In this document: in pieces, positions 18,269-28,803 of the stretch
How the letters are laid out: every line of letters starts with the position of its first letter
Numbering within the stretch: position 1 is the first letter of the stretch
Origin: Gelidibacter salicanalis
GTDB lineage: Bacteria; Bacteroidota; Bacteroidia; Flavobacteriales; Flavobacteriaceae
Direction: 5' to 3'
Assembly: GCF_016469035.1 (NCBI RefSeq)
Contig: NZ_JAEHJZ010000003.1
Coordinates: forward strand, 43,862-102,008
Length of the DNA: 58,147 nucleotides
Notes under the pieces: model-generated
What the model saw: only the letters and a program-made list of their open reading frames with translations
Databases searched by the model: none
Told to the model about the DNA's origin: nothing
Made by a program: the position numbers and the translations under genes

Positions 18269-21200
18269 TTAATATTTTACGATTACCTTTTTGTTAAAAG
18301 TTCCTGTAGTCGTTTGAATTTTCACAATATAATTACCGTCAGGCAAGTATTTAACTGGAATTTTCATGTCGTTAGATAGGGTGGTGTTAGTAGCATTCCA
18401 AGCTTGAACAGTTTGCCCTATAATATTGACCAAAGACACTTGTTGCACCTCAATGTCATTAGGAGTTTTAATGTAAATTTCATCAGTATTTTGTAAATAC
18501 TTTACAACCACATTTTTGAATTCTTCATCAATTATAGATAAGGATTTCTCCTCACTAAACGCTAAATAGAAACGGTTATCATAGTTTCCTGCGTCCAATG
18601 AAATGGTAAAATTGGTACTATTAATTTGATGATAAGTTCCCAATACAGAATCATAAATATAAACGTCAATTGTCTCAGTGAAATTTTCTAATTCAGTTAA
18701 TTTAATTTCCGCAGCGCCGTTTTTACCCAAATGCAGGGCAAAAGGATATCGCTTAGTCTCATCAAAGTTGCCTACGCCCTGAATAATATATTTAGACTTA
18801 TTAATCATCCAAGATAAATCACTTGGATAATTGTCTTTATTTAAAGCATCATACCCATAATCCACGCCATCGGTCGCTAAATCATTTGGTACAAAACCCA
18901 GTAACAATGGTCTGACGGTATTCTCTGGTGATATAAAATCCAAGCGTATGCGTTTAATATCATTTTCCTTAGTGTTGGTAGTTCTTTGTTGATTATCAAC
19001 TGAACTGCCTTTAACACCTTTGAAAAAAACAGAGCTGTTGGCTTCCTCCCGTTTAAAGATACGTTGACTATTTTTAAATATAATCTCGCCTTCACGAGTT
19101 CCTGCCGTTATAAAAAATCCTTGTCCAACTGGAAGATAGCGTCCCGGTATTCGGGTACCTTTCCCTCCGATAATTGTAATATTATCAGATGTCACATTAG
19201 GACTTACAGCTACTTGACCTCCAGTTTTATTGTATGTAGCATACCCCCCTTTATAAGCTCGCAGTACATGTGTGTTATTTGAATCAAAATGTTCCCAAAA
19301 TGTTAGGGAACCTTCAGAAAGACTGCTCATATTATCGTCAATAAAAGCATCAGCATCAATTGCAGACGGATATGGATTGCCAACCAAAGCATCATTACCT
19401 TTAGAAATTTTTGTTATGATGGTACCAGTGTTGGGTCTCCCTATAAATACATAATTTTGAGTTGGAGAATCAGCGCCGCTGCCTTTCATTGTATACCCCA
19501 AACCAGTATTTATGGAGGTATTTTCATTTATTCTATCCCAAGATGCATAGGTGTTTGATAGCTTATTAGTATAGGTAGTTAACCAACGTGAGCTTATCTG
19601 CAACGGTGGTCCCGGCTTACCATCAAGACCGTTTATCCATGTAATCTCACGCGGATTACTAGAACTTGTTCCATCGCGGAGCACACTTGAAATAGTGAAG
19701 CTACCGGCATTACTACCTTGAGGTACAACTGGAGAGCCCCAGTAATTATAATTATAGTAATTACCCGTGCCTTGTTGGTCACGTTCAATATAACCATTAC
19801 TTGCATTATCAAAAATACTCTCACTGCTCTGATAAGTTACGTCAGGGGTATTACTATCGTTATCATGATTATAATAATACCGTTTTTGTACGAGTTGCGA
19901 CTCGCCCACCAAATCAATTTTACCGTTAAGTTTCAAATAATGAGTCACCCATAATCCGGTTCCGGCATTGTTTTCATCCTGAGTACCCTGACCAGTTATT
20001 ATAAGCTCTTTGCTATCTACCAGGAGACCTAATAGTGTGACATCTTTAGCATCTGAACTAATTGTGTGGTTTGTTCTCACAATATTCCAGTCAATAGGGC
20101 TGCCGTTAATACCATTGCTGTTGGGAACATCCCAAACAGTTGGATGTTTCCAAGTCGCTTTTGCTGACCATAGCCCATTGGCAATAGACTCATAGGGCAG
20201 AGGTGCTGTTTGATGTTGATTAGACAAAATGTTTTTTAGCTTCCCTTTTATGGCACTTGAAGAAGATTTTATATATCCACACGCTATTTTAGTAGGGTCC
20301 ATTTGAAAATACGCAGTGAGGTTTGACCATGATAATCCAGAGATGTCCCTCGGAATCGTTTCGCCCTGCACATTTCCTGCAACCGTTGGACTCGAAATAA
20401 TTTTCTGATTCATCATTTGACGTAACTGATCTGCAACAAGCCCAACATTCCAGATTCTCACTTCATCTATCCAACCCTTAAAATGTTGTTTAGTAATATT
20501 GGAAGTGCCCATCGCCCCCAACATCGCTTTAAATGAATTTGATACTGGAAGACTACCAGTATTTGAATTAATTTCAACTCCATCAATATACAAGCTATAA
20601 CGTGATAATGTGTATGCTACTGCTATATGATACCAGCGATCCGTACCAATCTTATAAGATTTGGAATCTATTGTTCCTGATTCGTTCATGTTAAATGAGA
20701 CTATCCCTTCCTTTATACTCAAATCATATCCAGAATTACTCCCTATGCCATTTTGTTTTGAAAAAATGGTTTGTATTCCGGAAATTGAATGAGGTTTTAC
20801 CCAAGCCTCAATACTAAAGTTGCCATTACTCAAATTGAACGTGTCATTTCCAAACTCTACGAAATCATTTGTACCATCAAAATCAATCTGGTTGCAACTT
20901 GTTGTAGTTACTACAATATCATCCGTACAGCCAGCAACAGTCCACGTTAAGGTGTAGGTACCTGCGTCAGCTGCAAAAATTGCATCAGGATCATTTAGTG
21001 GATTGGGATATTTTGTTGGATTATTTGTACTAAAAACACCTGGACCACATGTATTGCCAGGGTCTGTGATTACTCCCCATGTCCCTATTTCCCCTGTACC
21101 TTTATCATCACAATTGATACAGTTGGCAGAAGCCACAAAAGCTTTTTTGACTATATTTTCTGTAGCGGTCTTAGTATTATCATAAGCATTTAACTGAATG

Positions 21201-24200
21201 TTATTTTGGCCACAAGTTTCACTAGAATAAATGACATCTTCTCCAGCATATGCATGGGAAACAGCAATCTCAATCAAAGCTGTACCCTCTTCATCATAAG
21301 TTCTACAATCACTGATTAAGGCGGTGCCCCCATATTGGTGAACTCCTGGTGCATCTGGTGTAAAGCTAAATTCCACTTCAGTTTCCCCTACTATAATTGG
21401 ATCCTCATCAGGATCTCCAATACCATCTGTCCATTCAATATCAGTTGCAACTTTCACCTCTTTGTTTACCAAAATATTATCCATTGCCCATGCACTTATT
21501 TCATTGGTCCCCGTAAACGACCATCTGATTCTTACCTGGGTTTGATTTAAATATGCTGAGAGATCGATAGACGTATTATCAGTTTGAAAATTATATTCTG
21601 ATGCCGTTGAACCCACATAAGATTCAGCAGTCCCCGCTGTAAACCAATTAATGGGTGCGGCTCCTGGAGCATGCATTAATCTAAGGGAGGAATACGTTAG
21701 CCCCCCATCAGTTGATATTTCAATTTCTGCATAGTCACCACTTGAAAAATTATACGCTTGGTCAAAATCAAGACTTGCTGATGCCGCATTAGACAGGTCA
21801 ATAATTGGGGTTTCTAATGTAGTTGGAATTTTTCCTTTGTACTTATGATCAGAATAATCACCATTAGCTATGGCAAATTTACCTTCGTTACTGCAGTAGT
21901 CTATTCCCCCATCTTTAAGCTTACCACAATTAGTACCTGACCAATTGCTAGTTTTACCTGAATTTCCTCCAGCCGTAAAACCATTTTTGGAATCATCAAC
22001 TATCCAGTCATGTTGCTGCCCTTGATTAAATTCTCCTGATGACCTTGGTATCGTTTCTTGGGTTGCCGTATAATTGGTCATTGCAAGGAGACTAACTTTC
22101 TCTCCCAAACAATAAAATTCATCGTCATCCAAATTTATAATTGTAGGGGCTGAGCCAGCCGGCAACGCCCTGATAAAAAACTGGTTAGAATAGGCTATAC
22201 AGGTGCCTTTTTGAATCAACACTCTATAATAAGTAGATATCAAAGCGCCAATAGCAAACGAAGCCGTTTGCTTGGTAGTCGTATTTGAAATGACTTCCCA
22301 TGTTCCATGATTTACCGCAAATTTTTCCCATTGCACTATGGTTCCATCTCTACCCGTTAAATTCATAGCCACACTAATGGCCTCTCCACAAGAAGAAATA
22401 TCTACGCCATTGGAAAAAACAGTTGATTTAAAGGTTCCATTTAAAGTTCCTCCATTTATTGGAAGAGGATTAAGCGTGATATCTTGTGGTTGAATCGTAA
22501 TGTTACCATGGCTGTCTACAAACTCCCATTCAATAGTTTCTGTTCCACTAAAGGAAAAAGGAAATATAAAATCCGCACCCAATGTCCCTACAATTGTACC
22601 ATCACAAACATCATCAGCTGTAGGACGTATTAAATAATCGATGTCTGGAATCTGACACCCATTAAATACTTGATGTTCTAATATAGATATATTAGGTACA
22701 GGAGCACTATCCGTAATAGTGATGTTCTGTTCCACTATAATGGAATTATCAGCGCCATCTTTAAATTCCCAAAATATGGTTTCTGTTCCTACTTTATTGA
22801 ATGTTAAACTAGACAGATTTGTTGTTCCAGTAATGGTTCCATCACAATTATCTATTGTTGTTGGCGGTGTTACAGTTAAAGAACATTCCCCATTTAGATC
22901 TTGCAAAATTGGTGTAACTGGTTTTTCTGTATCACTAATAGTTACTGTTTTAGATTTTGTAACTGATGTAACGCCGTCAGTCACAGTATAGGTAATTGTT
23001 GTCACTCCTTTATTGAAAGTTCTAGTTCCAACTTGGCCAGCAGTGGCGGCGAGTGTTGTTGCTCCAGTTAAGGTAAAAGAAATGTTAGCAGGACAGTTGT
23101 CACTAAAAATAGCATCTGTAACCTGGATTGAAGCATCGCAGGTTGTTGAACTCGTGTTTGCGGTAATATTTGAACCAGCAGTTAATGAAGGGGCTGTATT
23201 ATCTACAACGGTCACCGTTTTAGAACCCTTCACTGTAAGGTTTGCACCATCAGTTACAGTATATTCAATAGTAGTAACTCCTTTATTAAATAATCTGGTT
23301 CCCACTTGACCATCGGTGACAGTAAGTGTTGTAGCACCAGTTAAGGTATAAGAAATAGCAGGAGTATCTGTACATTTATCACTAAAAACTGCATGTGGAA
23401 CATTAACAGAAATGTCGCAAGTTGTAGTGCTCGTGCTAACGGTTATATCTGAACCTGCGGTCAAAGTTGGTGGTGTGGTATCTTGTACTGTAATAGTCTG
23501 CACATATGAGGCTACATTCGAATTGGCATCGGTTGCAGTCCAGGTTCTGGTGATGGTCTTGTTGTTGCCAACACCGTTAACTACAGCATCTGAATAAGCG
23601 ATTGTAGGCGTTGCACAATTATCTGTTGCAACTGCGGGGCCGTTTGTATCTGCAGGCAAAGAACTTGCAGAACATTCGATGGTAATATTGGCCGGCGATG
23701 TTGTAAATACAGGTTTTGTCGTATCGGTAACTGTGATGGTCTGCACATATGAAGCTACATTGGAATTGGCATCGGTTGCAGTCCAGGTTCTGGTGATGGT
23801 CTTGTTATTGCCAACACCGTTAACTACAGCATCTGAATAAGCGATTGTAGGCGTTGCACAATTATCTGTTGCAACTGCGGGGCCGTTTGTATCTGCAGGC
23901 AAAGAACTTGCAGAACATTCAATGGTTAAACTGGCAGGCGATGTCGTAAATACAGGTTTTGTCGTATCGGTTACTGTAATGGTCTGCACGTAGGATTCTA
24001 CATTCGAATTGGCATCCGTTGCAGTCCAGGTTCTGGTGATGGTCTTATTGTTGCCAGTGCCATTGACAACAGCATCTGAATAAGCGATTGTAGGAGTTGC
24101 ACAATTATCTGTTGCAGCTGCGGGGCCGTTTGTATCTGCAGGCAAAGAACTTGCAGAACATTCAATGGTTAAACTGGCAGGCGATGTCGTAAATACAGGT

Positions 24201-26968
24201 TTTGTTGTATCGGTAACTGTGATGGTCTGCACATATGAAGCTACATTGGAATTGGCATCGGTTGCAGTCCAGGTTCTGGTAATGGTCTTGTTATTGCCAA
24301 CACCGTTAACTACAGCATCTGAATAAGCGATTGTAGGGGTGGCACAATTATCTGTTGCAACTGCGGGGCCGTTTGTATCTGCAGGCAAAGAACTTGCAGA
24401 ACATTCAATGGTTAAACTGGCAGGCGATGTCGTAAATACAGGTTTTGTCGTATCGGTTACTGTGATGGTCTGCACGTATGAGGCTACATTGGAATTGGTA
24501 TCGGTTGCAGTCCAGCTTCTGGTGATGGTCTTGTTGTTGCCAGTGCCATTGACAACAGCATCTGAATAAGCGATTGTAGGAGTTGCACAATTATCTGTTG
24601 CAGCTGCGGGGCCGTTTGTATCTGCAGGCAAGGAACTTGCAGAACATTCAATGGTTAAACTAGCAGGCGATGTTGTAAATACAGGTTTTGTCGTATCGGT
24701 TACTGTAATGGTCTGCACGTATGAGGCTACATTGGAATTGGCATCGGTTGCAGTCCAGCTTCTGGTGATGGTCTTGTTGTTGCCGGTGCCATTGACAACA
24801 GTATCAGAATAATCGATTGTAGGAGTTGCACAATTATCTGTTGCAACTGCGGGGCCGTTGGTGTCTGAAGGCAAAGAACTTGCAGAACATTCAATGGTTA
24901 AACTGGCAGGCGACGTCGTAAATACAGGTTTCTTTGTATCTGTAACCGTTATGGTCTGCACATATGAAGCTACATTGGAATTGGCATCGGTTGCCGACCA
25001 GGTTCTGGTGATGGTCTTGTTGTTGCCAGTGCCATTGACAACAGCATCTGAATAAGCGATTGTAGGCGTTGCACAATTATCTGTTGCAACTGCGGGGCCG
25101 TTTGTATCTGCTGGCAAGGAACTTGCAGAACATTCAATGGTTAAACTGGCAGGCGATGTTGTAAATACAGGTTTTGTCGTATCGGTTACTGTAATGGTCT
25201 GCACATAGGATTCTATATTCGAATTGGTATCGGTTGCTGTCCAGGTTCTGGTGATGGTCTTGTTGTTGCCCGTTCCGTTGACAACAGTATCAGAATAATC
25301 GATTGTAGGGGTGGCACAGTTGTCCGTTGCAACTGCGGAGCCGTTGGTGTCTGCAGGCAAAGAACTTGCAGAACATTCAATGGTTAAATTGGTAGGCGAT
25401 GTCGTAAATACAGGTTTTGTCGTATCGGTTACTGTAATGGTCTGCACGTAGGATTCTACATTCGAATTGGCATCCGTTGCAGTCCAGGTTCTGGTAATGG
25501 TCTTGTTGTTGCCAGTGCCATTGACAACAGTATCAGAATAATCGATTGTAGGAGTTGCACAATTATCTGTTGCAACTGCGGGGCCGTTGGTGTCTGAAGG
25601 CAAAGAACTTGCAGAACATTCGATGGTAATATTGGCCGGCGATGTTGTAAATACAGGTTTTGTCGTATCGGTAACTGTGATGGTCTGCACATATGAGGCT
25701 ACATTGGAATTGGTGTCGGTTGCAGTCCAGGTTCTGGTGATGGTCTTATTGTTGCCAGTGCCATTGACAACAGCATCTGAATAAGCGATTGTAGGAGTTG
25801 CACAATTATCTGTTGCAGCTGCGGGGCCGTTTGTATCTGCAGGCAAGGAACTTGCAGAACATTCAATGGTTAAACTGGCAGGCGATGTTGTAAATACAGG
25901 TTTTGTCGTATCGGTTACTGTAATGGTCTGCACATAGGATTCTATATTCGAATTGGCATCCGTTGCAGTCCAGGTTCTGGTGATGGTCTTATTGTTGCCA
26001 GTGCCATTGACAACAGCATCTGAATAAGCGATTGTAGGAGTTGCACAATTATCTGTTGCAGCTGCGGGGCCGTTTGTATCTGCAGGCAAAGAACTTGCAG
26101 AACATTCAATGGTTAAATTGGTAGGCGATGTCGTAAATACAGGTTTTGTTGTATCGGTAACTGTAATTATTTGTTCACAAGAAGTAGTGTTATTATGACT
26201 ATCCGTAGCTGTCCATGTTCGCGTAATTACAGAATTGTTGCCTGCTCCAGTCACTACGGAATCGGTATAATCTATAATAATGTTGCCAGAAGAAGAACAG
26301 TTATCAATAGCAGTTGCAGTTCCTGTATGGGTTGGCAGAATGCTAGCGTCACATTCAATAGAACGGTTGTCAGGACAGGTAATCGTTGGGGGTAACTTAT
26401 CCAAGACAGTTACGCTGGCTTGGCACGAATCTGTACTACCCCCATTGTCATTATCTGTAACAGTTAGTGTAACAGTAACCGGAATGCCTACATCAGAGCA
26501 GTCAAAACTTGTAATGTCTGTATCAAAAGTTAAGGACCCCATACCACTACTACCATTATTTACTGCGTCCTCCGCAATAATCGCCGATCCATTCGCATCA
26601 AGATATACTTCGATGTTTTTACACACGGCCACTGCGACCCACTCTCGATCATAACTTTGTCCCACAGACCATAAATTATGTAACGACCCACTACTATAAT
26701 CCTTTGTCCACAGTCTCTCTAAAAGATCATTTTGATCAACTTTAACTTTTCTCACCTCAGTTCGCTCCACAAACAAAGCTGTCGACCCCATAAACCCACT
26801 TAAGTTCAACACATCAAAATTTCCTTTATAATCAAAACTTAGATCATAGGTTTCTGAGACTTCATTGACTATTAAAAAGTTTTTACTGAAAACAGAATTT
26901 CCTAATGCCACATGACTCACCCACAAGAATAATACAGCTTTAAAAAATATAGCGTAATAGTTTTTCAT
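18269..26968 (-). CDS. Giant T9SS-secreted surface protein with tandem HYR-like repeats
   Basis: This 2899-aa paralogue of the 6576-17606 protein has an N-terminal signal peptide and a short shared N-terminal module (NLSGFMGS versus NLSGFTAS). A divergent HYR-like repeat is followed by 11 almost identical 81-aa repeats (residues 273-1163), each with PVFTTSP, an IEC cysteine, a DNC cysteine and TRTWTATD. More HYR-like modules (about 1164-1450), a MAM/jelly-roll-like segment ending WAMDNI (about 1680-1860), a LamG-type domain (about 2029-2180), a conserved region with YWGSPV, GYTMKGSG and GNPYPSAID, and a T9SS type A sorting domain (about 2825-2899, ending KKVIVKY) follow. A likely role is adhesion through an extended repeat stalk. 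Confidence 0.93.
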   Translation of the reverse strand: MKNYYAIFFKAVLFLWVSHVALGNSVFSKNFLIVNEVSETYDLSFDYKGNFDVLNLSGFMGSTALFVERTEVRKVKVDQNDLLERLWTKDYSSGSLHNLWSVGQSYDREWVAVAVCKNIEVYLDANGSAIIAEDAVNNGSSGMGSLTFDTDITSFDCSDVGIPVTVTLTVTDNDNGGSTDSCQASVTVLDKLPPTITCPDNRSIECDASILPTHTGTATAIDNCSSSGNIIIDYTDSVVTGAGNNSVITRTWTATDSHNNTTSCEQIITVTDTTKPVFTTSPTNLTIECSASSLPADTNGPAAATDNCATPTIAYSDAVVNGTGNNKTITRTWTATDANSNIESYVQTITVTDTTKPVFTTSPASLTIECSASSLPADTNGPAAATDNCATPTIAYSDAVVNGTGNNKTITRTWTATDTNSNVASYVQTITVTDTTKPVFTTSPANITIECSASSLPSDTNGPAVATDNCATPTIDYSDTVVNGTGNNKTITRTWTATDANSNVESYVQTITVTDTTKPVFTTSPTNLTIECSASSLPADTNGSAVATDNCATPTIDYSDTVVNGTGNNKTITRTWTATDTNSNIESYVQTITVTDTTKPVFTTSPASLTIECSASSLPADTNGPAVATDNCATPTIAYSDAVVNGTGNNKTITRTWSATDANSNVASYVQTITVTDTKKPVFTTSPASLTIECSASSLPSDTNGPAVATDNCATPTIDYSDTVVNGTGNNKTITRSWTATDANSNVASYVQTITVTDTTKPVFTTSPASLTIECSASSLPADTNGPAAATDNCATPTIAYSDAVVNGTGNNKTITRSWTATDTNSNVASYVQTITVTDTTKPVFTTSPASLTIECSASSLPADTNGPAVATDNCATPTIAYSDAVVNGVGNNKTITRTWTATDANSNVASYVQTITVTDTTKPVFTTSPASLTIECSASSLPADTNGPAAATDNCATPTIAYSDAVVNGTGNNKTITRTWTATDANSNVESYVQTITVTDTTKPVFTTSPASLTIECSASSLPADTNGPAVATDNCATPTIAYSDAVVNGVGNNKTITRTWTATDANSNVASYVQTITVTDTTKPVFTTSPANITIECSASSLPADTNGPAVATDNCATPTIAYSDAVVNGVGNNKTITRTWTATDANSNVASYVQTITVQDTTPPTLTAGSDITVSTSTTTCDISVNVPHAVFSDKCTDTPAISYTLTGATTLTVTDGQVGTRLFNKGVTTIEYTVTDGANLTVKGSKTVTVVDNTAPSLTAGSNITANTSSTTCDASIQVTDAIFSDNCPANISFTLTGATTLAATAGQVGTRTFNKGVTTITYTVTDGVTSVTKSKTVTISDTEKPVTPILQDLNGECSLTVTPPTTIDNCDGTITGTTNLSSLTFNKVGTETIFWEFKDGADNSIIVEQNITITDSAPVPNISILEHQVFNGCQIPDIDYLIRPTADDVCDGTIVGTLGADFIFPFSFSGTETIEWEFVDSHGNITIQPQDITLNPLPINGGTLNGTFKSTVFSNGVDISSCGEAISVAMNLTGRDGTIVQWEKFAVNHGTWEVISNTTTKQTASFAIGALISTYYRVLIQKGTCIAYSNQFFIRALPAGSAPTIINLDDDEFYCLGEKVSLLAMTNYTATQETIPRSSGEFNQGQQHDWIVDDSKNGFTAGGNSGKTSNWSGTNCGKLKDGGIDYCSNEGKFAIANGDYSDHKYKGKIPTTLETPIIDLSNAASASLDFDQAYNFSSGDYAEIEISTDGGLTYSSLRLMHAPGAAPINWFTAGTAESYVGSTASEYNFQTDNTSIDLSAYLNQTQVRIRWSFTGTNEISAWAMDNILVNKEVKVATDIEWTDGIGDPDEDPIIVGETEVEFSFTPDAPGVHQYGGTALISDCRTYDEEGTALIEIAVSHAYAGEDVIYSSETCGQNNIQLNAYDNTKTATENIVKKAFVASANCINCDDKGTGEIGTWGVITDPGNTCGPGVFSTNNPTKYPNPLNDPDAIFAADAGTYTLTWTVAGCTDDIVVTTTSCNQIDFDGTNDFVEFGNDTFNLSNGNFSIEAWVKPHSISGIQTIFSKQNGIGSNSGYDLSIKEGIVSFNMNESGTIDSKSYKIGTDRWYHIAVAYTLSRYSLYIDGVEINSNTGSLPVSNSFKAMLGAMGTSNITKQHFKGWIDEVRIWNVGLVADQLRQMMNQKIISSPTVAGNVQGETIPRDISGLSWSNLTAYFQMDPTKIACGYIKSSSSAIKGKLKNILSNQHQTAPLPYESIANGLWSAKATWKHPTVWDVPNSNGINGSPIDWNIVRTNHTISSDAKDVTLLGLLVDSKELIITGQGTQDENNAGTGLWVTHYLKLNGKIDLVGESQLVQKRYYYNHDNDSNTPDVTYQSSESIFDNASNGYIERDQQGTGNYYNYNYWGSPVVPQGSNAGSFTISSVLRDGTSSSNPREITWINGLDGKPGPPLQISSRWLTTYTNKLSNTYASWDRINENTSINTGLGYTMKGSGADSPTQNYVFIGRPNTGTIITKISKGNDALVGNPYPSAIDADAFIDDNMSSLSEGSLTFWEHFDSNNTHVLRAYKGGYATYNKTGGQVAVSPNVTSDNITIIGGKGTRIPGRYLPVGQGFFITAGTREGEIIFKNSQRIFKREEANSSVFFKGVKGSSVDNQQRTTNTKENDIKRIRLDFISPENTVRPLLLGFVPNDLATDGVDYGYDALNKDNYPSDLSWMINKSKYIIQGVGNFDETKRYPFALHLGKNGAAEIKLTELENFTETIDVYIYDSVLGTYHQINSTNFTISLDAGNYDNRFYLAFSEEKSLSIIDEEFKNVVVKYLQNTDEIYIKTPNDIEVQQVSLVNIIGQTVQAWNATNTTLSNDMKIPVKYLPDGNYIVKIQTTTGTFNKKVIVKY
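23480..26152 (-). repeat. Array of 11 in-frame 243-bp repeats inside the giant gene
   Basis: Eleven head-to-tail units of 243 bp (81 codons) fill exactly 2673 bp. Differences are few and mosaic: ITIEC or LTIEC, AYSDA or DYSDT, TGNN or VGNN, NVASY, NVESY or NIESY, and PADTN or PSDTN recur in different combinations. Units 8 and 10 encode identical peptides. This points to ongoing recombination or recent amplification within the array. Confidence 0.95.
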
Positions 26969-27106
26969 ATTGTAGAATCAGGGTAAATGCCAATATTTTT
27001 TTAAAAATCAAGTTTAAAAAAAATTAAAAAATCTAAAATCTTAATTGACTGTTTATGAGGGAGACACAAAATTAAGCTAACTTTCTTTCATAACAAAAAA
27101 AAACAC

Positions 27107-27135
27107 CGATAAAGTGCAATAAAAGCCTTTAAAAT
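27107..27135 (-). promoter_or_regulatory. Two-block motif upstream of the smaller giant gene
   Basis: The minus strand reads ATTTTA, 11 bases, then TGCACTTTATCG, matching the copy at 17768-17796 in both blocks and spacing while the sequence around it is not conserved. It is 138 nt upstream of the start codon. Confidence 0.55.
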
Positions 27136-27222
27136 GTATTTTGTCGATGCTTTATTCGCACGATTATACCATTTAACGAAAATAACATCTACTTCATCTT
27201 ATTTTCTTTACCACAATAACAT

Positions 27223-27252
27223 AAAAAAAGAGGCTATAATTGCTATAGCCTC
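27223..27252 (-). terminator. Terminator of pepD
   Basis: GAGGCTATA (27230-27238) pairs with TATAGCCTC (27244-27252). On the minus strand the stem is followed by seven T. It lies about 30 nt past the pepD stop. Confidence 0.9.
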
Positions 27253-27282
27253 TCTCCTCAAATTTACTCAAATAATTGTCCT

Positions 27283-28743
27283 TTATTTTTTAGGAATATT
27301 TCTCAAAATTTCTAATACATACTTCCAATATTTTTGTGCTGAAGAAATCTGTGCACGCTCATCAGGTGAATGGGCACCTTTTATGTTTGGACCAAAGCTA
27401 ATCATATCCATTTCCGGATAATTCTGACCTAAAATTCCGCATTCTAATCCGGCATGACAGGCCGCGACGTGAGCGTCTTTACCGTTCATTTCAGTATATA
27501 ATTTTGAGAGTACTTTTAAGATAGCCGAGTCCATATTAGGCTTCCAACCTGGGTAATCGCCCGAAAATTCCACCTCACATCCGGTCAATTCAAAGGTAGC
27601 ACGAAGCATGTTCGCTAAATCCCATTTTGAGGTCTCTACTGAAGACCGTGTTAAACAGCCAATCTTAATGTCGCCATCTTTTACGATGACGCGGGCAATA
27701 TTATTGGACGTTTCTACCAGATCAGGAATATCGGGACTCATACGATACACCCCATTACAAGCGGCATAAAGTGCTCTGGTCAAGCCTTCTTGAACCCCTA
27801 AATCCATCATTAGTTTTGGAGTGTCAACCTTTGTAATTTCAATGGTTAAATTCGGCTCAATAGTTTTATATTCGGTGGTGATATCGTTGATCATCTCCTC
27901 CATTTCAGTGGCAAATGCTTCCTCGTTCATCGTATCAATCGCCACGATCGCATTACTTTCTCTAGGAATCGCGTTACGGAGACTTCCGCCGTCAATTTCA
28001 GAAATACGCAATCCGAAGTTTTCAAAGCCGTCAAAAAGCAAACGGGTCATCAATTTATTGGCATTCCCAAAGCCTTTATGGATGTCCATTCCAGAATGTC
28101 CACCTTGCAGTCCTTTCACCGTAATCTTATAACCTGTTTTAAACTCAGGGGTTTCTTCTTCAGTATAGGTTCTGGTAGCGGTTACATCAATACCACCGGC
28201 ACAACCTACTCCAATTTCATCATCTTCTTCGGTATCCAAATTCAGCAGAATATCGCCTTCCAATAAGCCGCCTTCCAAACCTTTCGCTCCCGTCATTCCT
28301 GTTTCTTCATCAATAGTAAATAAAGCTTCAATAGCAGGATGTGGAATAGTTTTACTTTCCAAAATAGCCATAATGGTAGCAACGCCCAAGCCGTTATCAG
28401 CACCCAAAGTGGTCCCCTTGGCACGCACCCAATCGCCATCTACATACATCTCGATGCCTTGGGTATCAAAATTAAAGGTGGTGTCGTTGTTTTTTTGGTG
28501 CACCATATCTAAATGCGATTGCATCACCACCGTCTTACGATCTTCCATCCCCGCAGTTGCCGGTTTTTTGATGATCACATTGCCTACCTTATCCTCAAAA
28601 GTTTCGAGGTCTAATTTCTCACCGAATTCTTTCATAAATGCAATAACCCGTTCCTCCTTTTTTGAGGGCCGTGGTACAGCATTTAAATCGGCAAATTTAT
28701 TCCAAAGCTCTTGAGGCTCTAATTGTCTTATTTCTGTATTCAT
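27283..28743 (-). CDS. pepD: Aminoacyl-histidine dipeptidase (M20C family)
   Basis: PepD is a cytosolic two-zinc metallopeptidase that cleaves Xaa-His and other dipeptides. The 486-aa length fits the family. Visible metal and catalytic residues are HLDMV (His77, Asp79), the bridging Asp in ADNG (Asp116), and DEETG with the catalytic and metal glutamates (146-147). The C-terminal part has the GAHSPDER motif carrying the last histidine. There is no signal peptide. It diverges from the DUF3810 gene across 73 bp that contain a good -7 element for each direction. Confidence 0.94.
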   Translation of the reverse strand: MNTEIRQLEPQELWNKFADLNAVPRPSKKEERVIAFMKEFGEKLDLETFEDKVGNVIIKKPATAGMEDRKTVVMQSHLDMVHQKNNDTTFNFDTQGIEMYVDGDWVRAKGTTLGADNGLGVATIMAILESKTIPHPAIEALFTIDEETGMTGAKGLEGGLLEGDILLNLDTEEDDEIGVGCAGGIDVTATRTYTEEETPEFKTGYKITVKGLQGGHSGMDIHKGFGNANKLMTRLLFDGFENFGLRISEIDGGSLRNAIPRESNAIVAIDTMNEEAFATEMEEMINDITTEYKTIEPNLTIEITKVDTPKLMMDLGVQEGLTRALYAACNGVYRMSPDIPDLVETSNNIARVIVKDGDIKIGCLTRSSVETSKWDLANMLRATFELTGCEVEFSGDYPGWKPNMDSAILKVLSKLYTEMNGKDAHVAACHAGLECGILGQNYPEMDMISFGPNIKGAHSPDERAQISSAQKYWKYVLEILRNIPKK

Positions 28744-28764
28744 AGTGTGTTTTTTGTTGTTCTA

Positions 28765-28772
28765 CAAAGGTA
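28765..28772 (-). promoter_or_regulatory. Candidate -7 element for pepD
   Basis: The minus strand reads TACCTTTG, an exact TAnnTTTG match, 21 nt before the pepD ATG. Confidence 0.55.
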
Positions 28773-28803
28773 CGGATTCGTGTATGTTATATAAAACTAT
28801 TTT

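Larger units (their letters stand above)
26969..27282. other. Region between the smaller giant gene and pepD
   Basis: These 314 bp hold the AT-rich leader of the giant gene, a nine-A run (27095-27103), the two-block motif shared with the other giant (27107-27135), and the pepD terminator (27223-27252). No gene is visible. Confidence 0.7.

Noticed and set aside
6576-26968. The giant genes as assembly artefacts or pseudogenes
   Set aside because: Both frames run unbroken from signal peptide to T9SS sorting domain. Only the repeat count of the 243-bp array remains uncertain.
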